Shown here piece by piece: positions 1 to 13,622 of a stretch of DNA of 64,000 bases. The DNA comes from Aestuariimicrobium soli (lineage in GTDB: Bacteria; Actinomycetota; Actinomycetes; Propionibacteriales; Propionibacteriaceae), in contig NZ_JBPJSQ010000001.1 in assembly GCF_051192575.1 (NCBI RefSeq), positions 1-64,000 of the forward strand. Reading direction: 5' to 3'. Within the stretch, counting starts at the first letter, position 1. Each line of letters starts with the position of its first letter. The notes below the pieces were generated by a model. That model saw nothing but the letters and a program-made list of their open reading frames with translations. It did no database searches and was not told the DNA's origin. Position numbers and translations under genes: made by a program.

Positions 1-270
1 ACTAAAGTTTCACGAGTTGCCCCAAGCGGATGGTCGAAAGGCCGGATGCGCGGGACGCGCCCGAATCTTGAGAACTCAACAGCGTGCTTTTTTAAAGTCA
101 GTGAAGTAATGACAATTTTTGTCTCGTGCCTGGCTGGATGGTCTGCCTTTTGTGGGTGGGTTGTTTGGTTGGGTGGAGATTCCTTTGATGAATGATGATT
201 GATCCAGTTTTTGGATTCTTTGTCAGGATTTGAACTCTTGATCACCCTTTTTGGGGGTGGTTGATATTTT
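1..270 (+). promoter_or_regulatory. rRNA operon leader with boxA-like antitermination segment
   Basis: This is the region upstream of the 16S rRNA. At 66-93 it holds the sequence TTGAGAACTCAACAGCGTGC followed by a T run, which matches the antitermination (boxA-type) segment conserved in rRNA leaders of mycobacteria and other actinobacteria. A related TTTTGAGAACTGCACA occurs before the 23S gene at 2095-2110. I could not identify convincing -35/-10 hexamers, so the main promoters may lie before the window start. No gene is visible here. Confidence 0.55.
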
Positions 271-5239
<4,969 letters not shown>

Positions 5240-5240
5240 C

Positions 5241-5274
5241 ATATCTTCTACAAAGATGCTACGCGTCCACTGTG
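5241..5274 (+). other. 3' arm of the 23S rRNA processing stem
   Basis: The sequence between the 23S and 5S genes complements 2107-2136, as described for the 5' arm. The pairing extends over two blocks of 13 and about 17 bp. Confidence 0.85.
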
Positions 5275-5349
5275 TGGTTCCCGAGATACGGTCGGGAACC
5301 AGTTACAACATGCATATGGTTGTCTGGTGCCTGGAGCATCTCCTTGATG

Positions 5350-5466
5350 TTTCGGTGGCCATGGCGAAAGGGAAACACCCGGTTCCATTCCGAACCCGGA
5401 AGTTAAGCCTTTCAGCGCCGATGGTACTGCAGGGGGGACCCTGTGGGAGAGTAGGACGCCGCCGGA
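5350..5466 (+). rRNA. rrf: 5S ribosomal RNA
   Basis: About 117 nt with the canonical 5S features: TTTCGGTGGCCATGGCG at the 5' end, the central CCGAACCCGGAAGTTAAGCC, and GGGAGAGTAGGACGCCGCC near the 3' end, closing the terminal helix with the 5' end. It is the last gene of the rRNA operon and lies about 110 nt after the 23S gene, just before a terminator. Confidence 0.96.
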
Positions 5467-5471
5467 CTTAC

Positions 5472-5503
5472 ACACCCCCCTGACCTTCGGGTCAGGGGGG
5501 TGT
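5472..5503 (+). terminator. rRNA operon terminator hairpin
   Basis: A perfect 14-bp stem (5472-5485 with 5490-5503) is closed by the ultrastable cTTCGg tetraloop. It begins a few bases after the 5S gene. No long T run follows, only TACTCATTT, which is common for actinobacterial terminators. Confidence 0.88.
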
Positions 5504-5513
5504 ACTCATTTCA

Positions 5514-5980
5514 GGGGTGTTTGCCTGCCGATGGGTGCGTTTGCCCTCGTTGGGTGTGTTTGCCCTTGTTGCAACGGCGGCAGCTGCACGTTCGGGAGGC
5601 AAAGGCGATCTGCGGGCTGGGTCGCCAGGGGCGGTTCGTCCGAGGTTGCGGGTCGTCCTGGGCGGTTGGTCGTCCTGGGCGGTTGGTCGTCCTGGGCGGT
5701 TGGTCGTTCTGGGGCGGCGGCCGGCGTGATGGCTCGGCGTTGCTCCTGCGGCGGGTGTGCGCGAATCGTATTTGCCCTTGTTCGGTGTGTTTGCCCTTGT
5801 TGCAACGGCGGCAGATGCACGTTCGGGCGGCAAAGGCGATCTGCGGGCTGGGTCGCCAGGGGCGGTTCGTCCGAGGTTGGGGGTCGTCGTGGGCGGTTGG
5901 TCGTCCTGAGCGGGTGGCCGTTCTGGGGCGGCGGCCGGCGTGATGGCTCGTCGTGGCTCCAGCGGCGGGTGTGCGCAAGG
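5514..5980. repeat. Nested tandem repeat region, non-coding
   Basis: Two imperfect copies of a 210-230 bp unit run about 5552-5769 and 5783-5980. Three 19-bp units of the form GGGTGTGTTTGCCCTTGTT start at 5514, 5533 and 5552. Two degenerate units (about 5766 and 5783) precede the second copy. Inside copy one, the 17-bp word TCGTCCTGGGCGGTTGG occurs three times in tandem around 5650-5705; copy two has fewer, which explains the offset change from 231 to 214 bp. Open frames exist on both strands but only because the DNA is GC-rich. The region separates the rRNA terminator from the next gene. Confidence 0.8.
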
Positions 5981-6056
5981 CCTCCAGGGATCGCTCTGCG
6001 GGGAACAACGGCTGTTCTTTTGCCCGCGGTCGGACGACTGCGAGAAGATGGTCCTC

Positions 6057-7805
6057 ATGAGTGACTCCCAGCCCGATCAGCCCCGCGAGGGTTCCCGTCG
6101 TCCCTGGGGCGACCGCACATCCTCCGGGCCCGGACGATCCGGTGGCTCACGGGGAGGAGCCGGCGGCTCCCGCGGTGGAAGCGCCGGCGGTCGATCGGGT
6201 TCGTCGGGGTTCAACGGCGGTCAGCGGCGCCCCTATGGTCGGGATGATCGTGGCCGTGACGATCGTGGCCGTGACGATCGGAGTGGCTCGGGCGAGCGTC
6301 GTCCGTTCAATCGGGACGATCGGGGTGGCTCGGGCGAGCGTCGTCCGTTCAATCGGGACGATCGGGGTGGCTCGGTCGAGCGTCGCCCGTTCAATCGCGA
6401 CGATCGGGGTGGCTCGGTCGAGCGTCGCCCCTTCAATCGGGACGATCGGGGTGGCTCGGGCGAGCGTCGTCCCTTCAACCGTGACGATCGTGGCGGCCGG
6501 GATGACCGTCGTCCGTTCAATCGGGACGATCGGGGTGGCTCGGGCGAGCGTCGCCCCTTCAATCGGGACGATCGGGGTGGCTCGGGCGAGCGTCGTCCCT
6601 ACAACCGTGACGACCGTGACAGCCGTGGCCGCGATGACCGTCGCCCCTACAACCGTGATGACCGTGACAGCCGTGGCCGGGATGACCGTCGTCCGTTCAA
6701 CCGCGACGGCGACTCTCGCTCCGGTGGGGACCGGGACGATCGCCGCTCCGGGATGGGCGCCCGTCGTCCGTCGTTCAACGGACCCCGCACGCACGACCGC
6801 AACCCCAACCAGCGTCGCGGTCGCGGCGAGGACGAACTGACGCGCGAGCAGGTGCGTGAGCAGGAGCGGGCGATTCGTCCGGGCCTGTCGAAGCGAGCGG
6901 ACGAACCGCCGGTGCCCGAGGACCACGATCCGAAGTTGCTGCCCCGGCAGGTGCGGGCCGAGCTGCGCGGCCTTCCCCAGGATCTCGCGAAGATCGTCGG
7001 CGCCCACCTGCAGGCGGCCGGCGAGCTGATCGACACCGATCCCGAGCTGGCCCTGGCCCACGCCCACGCGGCGCGCCGCCGCGCCGCTCGGCTCCCCATC
7101 GTGCGCGAAGCCACCGCCGAGGTCGCCTACGCCGCCGGCGACTGGTCGACGGCGCTGACCGAGTACCGAGCCCTGCACCGCATGACCGGATCCGACGAGT
7201 TCCTGCCCGTGCTGGCCGACTGCGAGCGCGCCTTGGGCCGCCCGCGCGAAGCGCTCAACCTCGCCAGAAAGGCCGCCTCGGCCAAGCTCGACGCCGACAG
7301 CTGGCTCGAGATGGTGATGGTCGAGGCCGGCGCGCGCGATGATCTCGACCAGCGGGCCGAGGGCATCCGGGTGCTGCGGCAGGCGATCGGTTCGCGTCGT
7401 GGCAGCAAGCTGACCCAGGCTCGCCTGCGATTCGCCCTGGCCGATCTCTACGAGAAGGACGGCCACACCGCCGAAGCCATCGAGCTGCTCGGCCAGGCCG
7501 AACGCCTCGACACCGACAACGAGCTCGAGGTCGGCGATCGCCTGCGCGAGTTGGGGGCGTCCAGTGCGCGGCGCGACGACGGCATCGATGTGGTGGCGTT
7601 CGACGACTCCGAGGACGAGCCCAACGAGGTTGAGCCCGACACCGAGGACAGCGACACCGAAGCCGAGCTCGACGACACCGAGGACAGCGACACCGAAGCC
7701 GAGCTCGACGACACCGAGGACGACGACACCGAGGACGACGACACCGAGGACGACGACACCGAGGACACTGACGGCTCGGACCGCGAGAGCGACAACGAGC
7801 AGTGA
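6057..7805 (+). CDS. Charged repeat protein with TPR-like core
   Basis: A 582-residue protein with three parts. Residues 1-250 are an arginine/glycine-rich disordered region with ten tandem repeats built on RRPFNRDDRGG (about residues 80-215), encoded by a 42-bp DNA repeat. Residues about 260-510 form an alanine-rich helical region resembling tetratricopeptide repeats. The last 70 residues are highly acidic (repeats of DDTEDDDTED). Its position before a HAD phosphatase, a small protein, tlyA, NAD kinase and recN matches the short TPR protein found there in mycobacteria (Rv1691 region). The long tails are an elaboration. Start ATG 6057 has GAGAAG nine bases upstream; an ATG at 6048 is possible. 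The RGG-like tail suggests RNA binding, but the function is unknown. Confidence 0.8.
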   Translation: MSDSQPDQPREGSRRPWGDRTSSGPGRSGGSRGGAGGSRGGSAGGRSGSSGFNGGQRRPYGRDDRGRDDRGRDDRSGSGERRPFNRDDRGGSGERRPFNRDDRGGSVERRPFNRDDRGGSVERRPFNRDDRGGSGERRPFNRDDRGGRDDRRPFNRDDRGGSGERRPFNRDDRGGSGERRPYNRDDRDSRGRDDRRPYNRDDRDSRGRDDRRPFNRDGDSRSGGDRDDRRSGMGARRPSFNGPRTHDRNPNQRRGRGEDELTREQVREQERAIRPGLSKRADEPPVPEDHDPKLLPRQVRAELRGLPQDLAKIVGAHLQAAGELIDTDPELALAHAHAARRRAARLPIVREATAEVAYAAGDWSTALTEYRALHRMTGSDEFLPVLADCERALGRPREALNLARKAASAKLDADSWLEMVMVEAGARDDLDQRAEGIRVLRQAIGSRRGSKLTQARLRFALADLYEKDGHTAEAIELLGQAERLDTDNELEVGDRLRELGASSARRDDGIDVVAFDDSEDEPNEVEPDTEDSDTEAELDDTEDSDTEAELDDTEDDDTEDDDTEDDDTEDTDGSDRESDNEQ

Positions 7806-8797
7806 CCGACCCCGTGACCCTGATCGATGGATACGACGCGGCCCTGTTCGACCTCGACGGAGTCATCTACCTGGGCCCGCAGGCCGTCCCGGGGGCGGCC
7901 GAGGGTGTCGCCGCCCTGCGTGACCGCGGAGTCCGCATCGGGTTCGTGACCAACAACGCCGCCCGCTCGCCGCAGCACGTGGTCGACCACCTGCAGGAAC
8001 TCGGCGTCGAAGCCCGGCTCGATGACGTCGTCACGAGCGCACAGGCCGTCGCCCGGTTGATGGCCGACGACCTGGCTGCCGGGTCGTCCGTGCTGGTGGT
8101 GGGCACCCAGGCGCTGGCCGACGAGGTCGCCGCCGTCGGGCTCACCGTGACCGACGACTGGCGCACCCAGCCCGCCGCGGTGGTGCAGGGCTACGACCCG
8201 ACCATGACCCAGGCACGGCTGGACGCTGCCTGCTTCGCCATCCAGCGGGGGGCCCGCTGGTATGCCAGCAACACCGACGCCACCCGCCCCACCGATCTGG
8301 GGCTGGTGCCGGGCGCCGGTTCGCAGATCGCGGTCGTCCGGGCCGCCGTCGACACCGATCCGGTGGTCGCCGGCAAGCCCTGCACCCCCCTCATGCACGA
8401 GACGGTGACCCGGCTGGGGGCGCATCGTCCGATCTTCGTCGGCGACCGCCTCGACACCGACATCGAGGGCGCGAACGCCGGGGGCATCGACTCGCTGTTC
8501 GTGTTCACCGGGGCCCACGGCAAGGCCGACCTCGCGGCAGCGGACGAACGCCACCGCCCCACCCACCTCGGGCACGACCTGCGCGCCCTGCTCGAGGCGC
8601 CACGCCCGCTCACCGGCTCCGACGAGTCCGTCACCTGCGGACGAGCAACGGCCTTGCTGGTGGACGGTCGCGTGCGACTCGACGCGCCCGGATCGACCCT
8701 CGATGAGCAGTTGGACGCCCTGTGGGCCACCCTGTCCCTCGTCTGGCGAGGGGCCGACGGCAGCGACGCACTCGAGCGTCTGGACCTGGTGCCATGA
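7802..8797 (+). CDS. HAD-superfamily phosphatase, NagD-like
   Basis: A 331-residue haloacid-dehalogenase hydrolase of the class IIA (NagD/PGP) type. The nucleophile motif FDLDGVIYLGP lies near residues 16-26, the T/S motif GFVTNNAARS near 47-56, and the late acidic motif VGDRLDTDIEGA near 217-228, so all catalytic motifs are intact. Likely substrates are small phosphate esters such as phosphoglycolate or sugar phosphates, but specificity cannot be read. The GTG start overlaps the previous stop codon (GTGA), indicating translational coupling. It corresponds to the phosphatase that precedes tlyA in many actinobacteria. Confidence 0.88.
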   Translation: MTDPVTLIDGYDAALFDLDGVIYLGPQAVPGAAEGVAALRDRGVRIGFVTNNAARSPQHVVDHLQELGVEARLDDVVTSAQAVARLMADDLAAGSSVLVVGTQALADEVAAVGLTVTDDWRTQPAAVVQGYDPTMTQARLDAACFAIQRGARWYASNTDATRPTDLGLVPGAGSQIAVVRAAVDTDPVVAGKPCTPLMHETVTRLGAHRPIFVGDRLDTDIEGANAGGIDSLFVFTGAHGKADLAAADERHRPTHLGHDLRALLEAPRPLTGSDESVTCGRATALLVDGRVRLDAPGSTLDEQLDALWATLSLVWRGADGSDALERLDLVP

Positions 8798-8997
8798 CCC
8801 CCGAGCCCAACACACCACCGGTCACCGGCAACCGCCTGATCGACGCCGCCCTGGCCGAGTTCGGCTCGCTCGACGACCACCCGCCGGCCGAGCACCACGA
8901 CCAGCTCGCGCAGGTGCACGAGGTGTTGGCGTCGGTGCTGGAGCAGTCCCGTGGGGGAGTTCAGACGCCGATCCCGGGCCTGCGTCCCGGTTCATGA
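8794..8997 (+). CDS. Small conserved protein upstream of TlyA
   Basis: A 67-residue acidic protein (NRLIDAALAEFGSLDDHP... EHHDQLAQVHEVLASVLEQ) without cysteines, signal peptide or membrane segment. It occupies the slot of the short unnamed protein between the phosphatase and tlyA in mycobacteria (Rv1693) and shares its pattern of a conserved alpha-helical stretch around HDQLAQVHEVL. Its start and stop overlap both neighbours (ATGA on each side), which strongly supports that it is translated. The function is unknown. Confidence 0.8.
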   Translation: MTPEPNTPPVTGNRLIDAALAEFGSLDDHPPAEHHDQLAQVHEVLASVLEQSRGGVQTPIPGLRPGS

Positions 8998-9740
8998 GAA
9001 TCGACCAGCTGATCGCCGCCCGCGGGCTTGCCCGCAGCCGATCGGCCGCGCAACACCTGATCCGCGCCGGCCGGGTGAGCCTGAACGGCCAGCCGGTCAC
9101 CCGTCCGGGTGTCGAGGTGCCCGACGACGTCACCGACCTGGTGGTCGACACCGACCCCTGGGTGGGCCGAGCCGCGCACAAACTGATCGGTGCCCTCGAC
9201 GAGTTCGGGGTCACCCCCGGGCCGGTGGTGCTCGACGCTGGCGCCTCCACCGGCGGCTTCACCCAGGTCTGTCTGGCCCGCGGGGCTGAGCGCGTGCACG
9301 CCGTCGATGTCGGCCACGGTCAACTGGCCGACGAGGTGCGTCGCGACCCCCGGGTCGTGGTGCGCGAGGGGTTCAACCTGCGCGACCTTCGCCCCGACAC
9401 CCTCGGCGAACCGGTCGACCTGGTGGTCTGCGACGTCAGCTTCATCAGCGTCACCCTGCTCGCCGAACCGTTGCTCTCGGTGCTGCACCCGGGCGGGCAG
9501 GCGCTGGTGCTGGTCAAACCGCAGTTCGAGGTGGGCAGGCGAGGCCTCGACCACCGCGGTGTGGTCAAGGATCCGCGGGCGGCCGCCGATGCCGTCGCCC
9601 AGGTCGGCGACCTCGTCCGCTCGCTCGGGTGGCGTGTGAGCGACCCGTTTGCCAGCCCGCTCACGGGTGAGAACGGCAATCAGGAGTTCTGGCTAAGGTG
9701 GAGCCACGACTCCCACTCGAGCGGCGAGGAGACAACGTGA
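8994..9740 (+). CDS. tlyA: TlyA-type rRNA 2'-O-methyltransferase
   Basis: A 248-residue protein with an N-terminal S4 RNA-binding domain (residues 1-60, RIDQLIAARGLARSRSAAQ) followed by an FtsJ-like Rossmann methyltransferase domain (SAM motif VVLDAGASTGGFT near residue 79; CDVSFIS and LVKPQFEVGR later). TlyA methylates the ribose of cytidines in 16S and 23S rRNA and sets capreomycin sensitivity in mycobacteria. It overlaps both neighbours by 4 nt in the operon with NAD kinase and recN. Length and motif order are normal. Confidence 0.92.
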   Translation: MRIDQLIAARGLARSRSAAQHLIRAGRVSLNGQPVTRPGVEVPDDVTDLVVDTDPWVGRAAHKLIGALDEFGVTPGPVVLDAGASTGGFTQVCLARGAERVHAVDVGHGQLADEVRRDPRVVVREGFNLRDLRPDTLGEPVDLVVCDVSFISVTLLAEPLLSVLHPGGQALVLVKPQFEVGRRGLDHRGVVKDPRAAADAVAQVGDLVRSLGWRVSDPFASPLTGENGNQEFWLRWSHDSHSSGEETT

Positions 9741-10672
9741 CGCAGCGCACGCTGGTGGTGATGGTGCACCCGACCCATCCGGACGCGCCCACCATGGCCG
9801 CCGAGTTCATCGAGGCCACCCATGCCGGCGACGTCGACGTCTGGGTGCCCGCCGATCACCTCGGGATTCTGCTCGACTCGCTGTCGGATGAGGCCCGTGC
9901 GCGCCTCGCCGACCGACCCGAGCCCGACGAGGCCGAGGTCGTCGTCGTGTTCGGGGGCGACGGGACGATCCTCCGCGCCGGCGAGTGGGCCCTGCCCCGC
10001 CACGTGCCGCTGCTGGGAGTCAACCTGGGGCATGTGGGCTTCCTGGCCGAACTCGAACCCTCGGACGTCACCTCGCTGGCCCAGCAGGTGGTCGAGCGGC
10101 ACTACGAGGTCGAGGAGCGTGTCACCCTGCAGGTGACCGTCTTCGGGGAGGACGACCGCGAGCTGTGGCAGTCCTTCGCCGTCAACGAGGTCTCGCTCGA
10201 GAAGGCCTCCCGCGAGCGCATGGTCGAGGTGCTGGCCACCATCGACGGTCGCCGGCTCTCCCAATGGGGCTGCGACGGCGTGCTCGTCAGCACTCCCACC
10301 GGATCGACTGCCTATGCCTTCTCGGCCGGGGGGCCGGTGATGTGGCCCGACGTGGAGGCGCTGATCGTGGTGCCGCTCTCGGCCCACGCCCTGTTCGCCC
10401 GGCCCCTGGTGATCAGCCCGCGCGCACACGTCGACCTCACCTTGATGCCCCAACTCAACTCGACGGCGGTCGTCTGGTGCGACGGGCGCCGCTCCGCCGA
10501 CATCGCGCCGGGCAACCGCGTCGCGGTGGTGCGCGGCCCCGATGACCTGTTGATCGCCCGCCTCTCGGAACAGCCCTTCGCCGACCGACTCGTGCGCAAG
10601 TTCGGGCTACGGGTCGAGGGCTGGCGCAACATGAAGGACGCCCCCATCGAGACCTCATCGGACGCCGACTGA
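9737..10672 (+). CDS. nadK: NAD kinase
   Basis: A 311-residue ATP-NAD kinase that makes NADP. Diagnostic motifs are VVFGGDGTILRAGEW (the GGDG loop), VNEVSLEK and GVLVSTPTGSTAYAFSAGGP. An open frame extends upstream to 9698, but the GTG at 9737 is preferred because it has GAGGAG six bases before it and overlaps the tlyA stop as GTGA. The recN start overlaps its stop. The neighbourhood tlyA-nadK-recN is conserved across actinobacteria. Confidence 0.93.
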   Translation: MTQRTLVVMVHPTHPDAPTMAAEFIEATHAGDVDVWVPADHLGILLDSLSDEARARLADRPEPDEAEVVVVFGGDGTILRAGEWALPRHVPLLGVNLGHVGFLAELEPSDVTSLAQQVVERHYEVEERVTLQVTVFGEDDRELWQSFAVNEVSLEKASRERMVEVLATIDGRRLSQWGCDGVLVSTPTGSTAYAFSAGGPVMWPDVEALIVVPLSAHALFARPLVISPRAHVDLTLMPQLNSTAVVWCDGRRSADIAPGNRVAVVRGPDDLLIARLSEQPFADRLVRKFGLRVEGWRNMKDAPIETSSDAD

Positions 10673-12357
10673 TGTTGCGCGAGCTGCACCTGAGCGCGCT
10701 GGGGGTGATCGACGACGCCACCCTCGAGCTCGCCCCGGGACTGACCGCTCTCACCGGTGAGACCGGCGCCGGCAAGACCATGGTCACCACCGGGCTCGGC
10801 CTGCTGCTGGGTGGTCGCGGCGACGCGGGGCTGGTGCGTCGGGGGTCGCCGCGCGCCGTGGTCGAGGGCCGCTTCGTGCCCGGCGACACACTCGACGCGG
10901 CCCGACTCGACGAGGTCGGCGCCGAGCTCGACGGGGATGAACTGCTGGTGGCCCGCCAGATCACCGAGCAGGGACGATCCCGGGCCTTCCTCGGCGGCGC
11001 CCAGTCAACGGTGGCCGCGTTGGCGGAGGTGACCGCGGAGCTCGCCACCATTCACGGCCAGTCGGAACAGGTCAGGCTCGGCTCGTCCGACCGGCAACGC
11101 GAGGTACTCGACCGGGCCTGCGGTGGCGACCACCTGCGCGCCCTCGCCGAGCACCAGCGCCTGTTCGCCGAGCGACGGGCCCTGCAGACCGAACTCACCG
11201 AACTCACCACCCACGCCCAGGAGCGGGCCCGCGAGGCCGACCTGTTGCGATTCGGGCTCGACGAGATCGAACAGGTGGCGCCGCAAGCGGGGGAGGATGT
11301 GGCGCTGGCCGCCCAGTTCCAGCGGCTGCAGGCCACTGACGACCTGCGTGCCCTCGCCCACCGGGTGCAGCTGGCGCTGTCGGGTGACGAGTACTCCGAC
11401 GACCAACCGGCGGCCGTCGCGCTGACCGGTGAGGCCCGCAAGGGTCTCGCCCAGTTGGCCGATCTCGACCCGGCGGCCGCCGACCTGTTCGCCCGCGGCG
11501 TCGAGGTGGCCGGTGCGCTCAACGAGTTGGCCGCCGACGTCTCGGGCTATCTGGCCGACCTGCAGGCCGACCCCGCCGAACTGGAACGCGTCGTCGCGCG
11601 CCAGGCCGACCTGGCCCGGCTGACCCGCAAGTACGGCTCGACGGTCGACGAGGTGATCGAGTGGTCGCGCCAGCAGGCGATCCGACTGCTCGGGCTCGAG
11701 GACTCCGACGGTCGCGCGGCCGAGCTCACCGAGCGGATTGCCACCCTCACCGACCAGTTGGACGAACGGGCCGCCCGCCTCACGGCCGCCCGCCGCGCAC
11801 GGGCCACCACCCTCGCCGACCTCGTGCAGACCGAGCTGGCGGCCCTGGCCATGCCGCACGCCCGACTCTGCTTCGAGATCATCGAGACCGCCGACCTGCA
11901 CGCCCACGGCCGCGACCAGGTGCAGCTGACCTTCTCGGCCAACCCCGGGTCGGCCCTCGCTCCGCTCGCCAGAACGGCCTCGGGCGGTGAACTCTCCCGC
12001 GTGCGGCTGGCCCTCGAGGTGGTGCTGGCCTCGGACGAGGCCGGCCACACCTTCGTCTTCGACGAGGTCGACGCGGGCGTCGGTGGCGCCGTGGGGCTCG
12101 AGATCGGACGACGACTCGCAGCCCTCGCCACCCGCTCACAGGTCGTCGTCGTCACCCATCTGGCGCAGGTGGCAGCCTTCGCTGACCGACACCTGGTGGT
12201 GCGCAAGGCCTCGGACGGTCAGGTGACCAGCTCCGACGTTGCCGAGGTCACCGGCGACCAGCGCCTGCGCGAACTGGCCCGCATGATGGGTGGTCTCGAG
12301 GAGGCCTCCTCGGCCCTGGCCCACGCCCGCGACCTGCTGGCCGAGGCCGCACGCTGA
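10672..12357 (+). CDS. recN: DNA repair protein RecN
   Basis: A 561-residue SMC-like ATPase acting in double-strand break repair. The Walker A loop TGETGAGKTM lies at residues 28-37. A central coiled-coil region rich in Ala, Leu and Gln follows. The C-terminal head has the ABC signature ASGGELSRVRLAL and Walker B FVFDEVDAGVGG, then a D-loop and His switch (VVVTHLAQVA). The length is normal. The start codon overlaps the nadK stop (TGATG). It is the last gene of its operon and converges on the reversed ligase gene. Confidence 0.94.
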   Translation: MLRELHLSALGVIDDATLELAPGLTALTGETGAGKTMVTTGLGLLLGGRGDAGLVRRGSPRAVVEGRFVPGDTLDAARLDEVGAELDGDELLVARQITEQGRSRAFLGGAQSTVAALAEVTAELATIHGQSEQVRLGSSDRQREVLDRACGGDHLRALAEHQRLFAERRALQTELTELTTHAQERAREADLLRFGLDEIEQVAPQAGEDVALAAQFQRLQATDDLRALAHRVQLALSGDEYSDDQPAAVALTGEARKGLAQLADLDPAAADLFARGVEVAGALNELAADVSGYLADLQADPAELERVVARQADLARLTRKYGSTVDEVIEWSRQQAIRLLGLEDSDGRAAELTERIATLTDQLDERAARLTAARRARATTLADLVQTELAALAMPHARLCFEIIETADLHAHGRDQVQLTFSANPGSALAPLARTASGGELSRVRLALEVVLASDEAGHTFVFDEVDAGVGGAVGLEIGRRLAALATRSQVVVVTHLAQVAAFADRHLVVRKASDGQVTSSDVAEVTGDQRLRELARMMGGLEEASSALAHARDLLAEAAR

Positions 12358-12408
12358 CATTGCCCGCTGACATCACCCGCAGACATCGTCGGCTCAGAAG
12401 ACCAGTCG

Positions 12409-13470
12409 TCAGCTGCCCAGCAGATGCCCCAGGTCGTAGGCCGAGGCCACGTCGACCTGGTCGAGCGTGCACGAGCGCGGTTCGCGATCGGGGCGGAAGC
12501 GCACCAGCGTGACGGCGTGACGGAACCGTCGTCCCTCCAACTGGTCGAACGAGACCTCGACGACCAACTCGGGGCGCAGCGCGATGAAGGCACCGTGGTC
12601 CCAGGGGCCGAGCCGGTTGCGGGCATTGCTGGGCGGCAGGATGAGCCCCTCACCCTCGGGCGCCCGCAGCGGATCGAGTTCGTCCGCGAGCACCTCTCGC
12701 ATCCGGTCGGAGAGGGCGCCGATGCCACCCACGTTGACCAGTTCACCGCGCTCGTCGTACATGCCGAGCAGCAGCGAACCGACCCCGTGACCGCGGGCGT
12801 GGCGCCGATAGCCCACCACGACGGCCTCGGCGGTGCGGGCGTGCTTCACCTTGAGCATGCTGCGTCGTCCGGGTTCGTAGACGCCCTGACGCTGCTTCAC
12901 CATCACGCCGTCCAGCCCCGCGCCCTCGAAGGTGTGGAACCACTCGCGCGCCAGTTCGGCGTCATGGGTGACCGTGGTGAGGTGCACACCCTCGGCCGGG
13001 TCGACGCCACCGAACAGGCCCTCGAGCAGCTCGCGGCGGGTGTCGTAGGGCAGGTCGAGCAGACTGGCGTCGTCCAGGGCCAACAGGTCGAAACAGACCA
13101 ACTCGGCGGGGGTCGAGCGGCTCAACCGATGAATGCGCTTCAGCGCCGGGTGCACGCGCGCCGACAGGGCGTCCCAGTCGAGTCGCTGCCGGCCGGCGGG
13201 CCCGGTGCGGACGATGATCTCGGCATCGACGACACACCGCTCGGGCAGGCTGACCCGCACCCGTTCGACCACCTCGGGGAAGTAGCGAGTCAGTTGCTTG
13301 TTCATGCGGCTGATCAGTTCGATCTGGTCGCCGTCGCGCAGGATGATGCAGCGGAATCCGTCCCACTTGGGTTCGTACGCGTATCCACCCAGAACCGAGT
13401 CCGCGGGCGGGATGTCATCGATCAGCCGCGCCAGCATCGGCGCGATGGGCAGGTCGATGGCCAGTCGCAT
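12409..13470 (-). CDS. ligC: ATP-dependent DNA ligase, LigC type
   Basis: A 353-residue stand-alone ATP-dependent ligase closely resembling mycobacterial LigC. The adenylated lysine is in EPKWDGFRCI (about residue 33). Later motifs are CVVDAEIIV (motif III), GLDGVMVKQ (IV), LKVKH (V) and a C-terminal OB domain ending in RPDREPRSCTLDQ. No polymerase or nuclease domain is fused, unlike LigD. LigC ligases have been linked to repair or backup ligation in the actinobacteria studied. It sits antisense between recN and pyrG, where steA and mctB/steB are found in mycobacteria. The start could also be ATG 13482 or 13479; 13470 gives the family-like N-terminus. Confidence 0.88.
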   Translation of the reverse strand: MRLAIDLPIAPMLARLIDDIPPADSVLGGYAYEPKWDGFRCIILRDGDQIELISRMNKQLTRYFPEVVERVRVSLPERCVVDAEIIVRTGPAGRQRLDWDALSARVHPALKRIHRLSRSTPAELVCFDLLALDDASLLDLPYDTRRELLEGLFGGVDPAEGVHLTTVTHDAELAREWFHTFEGAGLDGVMVKQRQGVYEPGRRSMLKVKHARTAEAVVVGYRRHARGHGVGSLLLGMYDERGELVNVGGIGALSDRMREVLADELDPLRAPEGEGLILPPSNARNRLGPWDHGAFIALRPELVVEVSFDQLEGRRFRHAVTLVRFRPDREPRSCTLDQVDVASAYDLGHLLGS

Positions 13471-13608
13471 GCCCCCCATCATGGCAGGCCCGGCGACCGG
13501 CGTGTCGTCCCGGACGACCGGGCGGTCGTGCGGTGTGAGCAAACCCACACCCGCCGACAGCGGCAGGCGAGTGCGCCCCGATTGGTCGGCGCGGGAGCGT
13601 TTGCACCC

Positions 13609-13614
13609 TAAGAT
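13609..13614 (+). promoter_or_regulatory. Putative -10 box of a leaderless pyrG transcript
   Basis: TAAGAT lies eight bases before the GTG start codon, so transcription would begin at or next to the start codon. No good -35 is apparent at 17 bp. Confidence 0.5.
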
Positions 13615-13622
13615 GGGAGTCC

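Noticed and set aside
5492..6064. Long open frames on both strands in the repeat region
   Set aside because: Every frame is open because of GC content; products are low-complexity Arg/Pro/Gly strings mirroring the DNA repeats, with no ribosome site or conserved domain.
6298..6715. Regular direct repeats that could suggest a CRISPR array
   Set aside because: The 42-bp units are contiguous without unique spacers and encode a 14-residue protein repeat in frame.
6147..7466. Antisense open frame of about 440 codons opposite the repeat protein
   Set aside because: It is the shadow of the 42-bp repeats and shows no independent codon signature.
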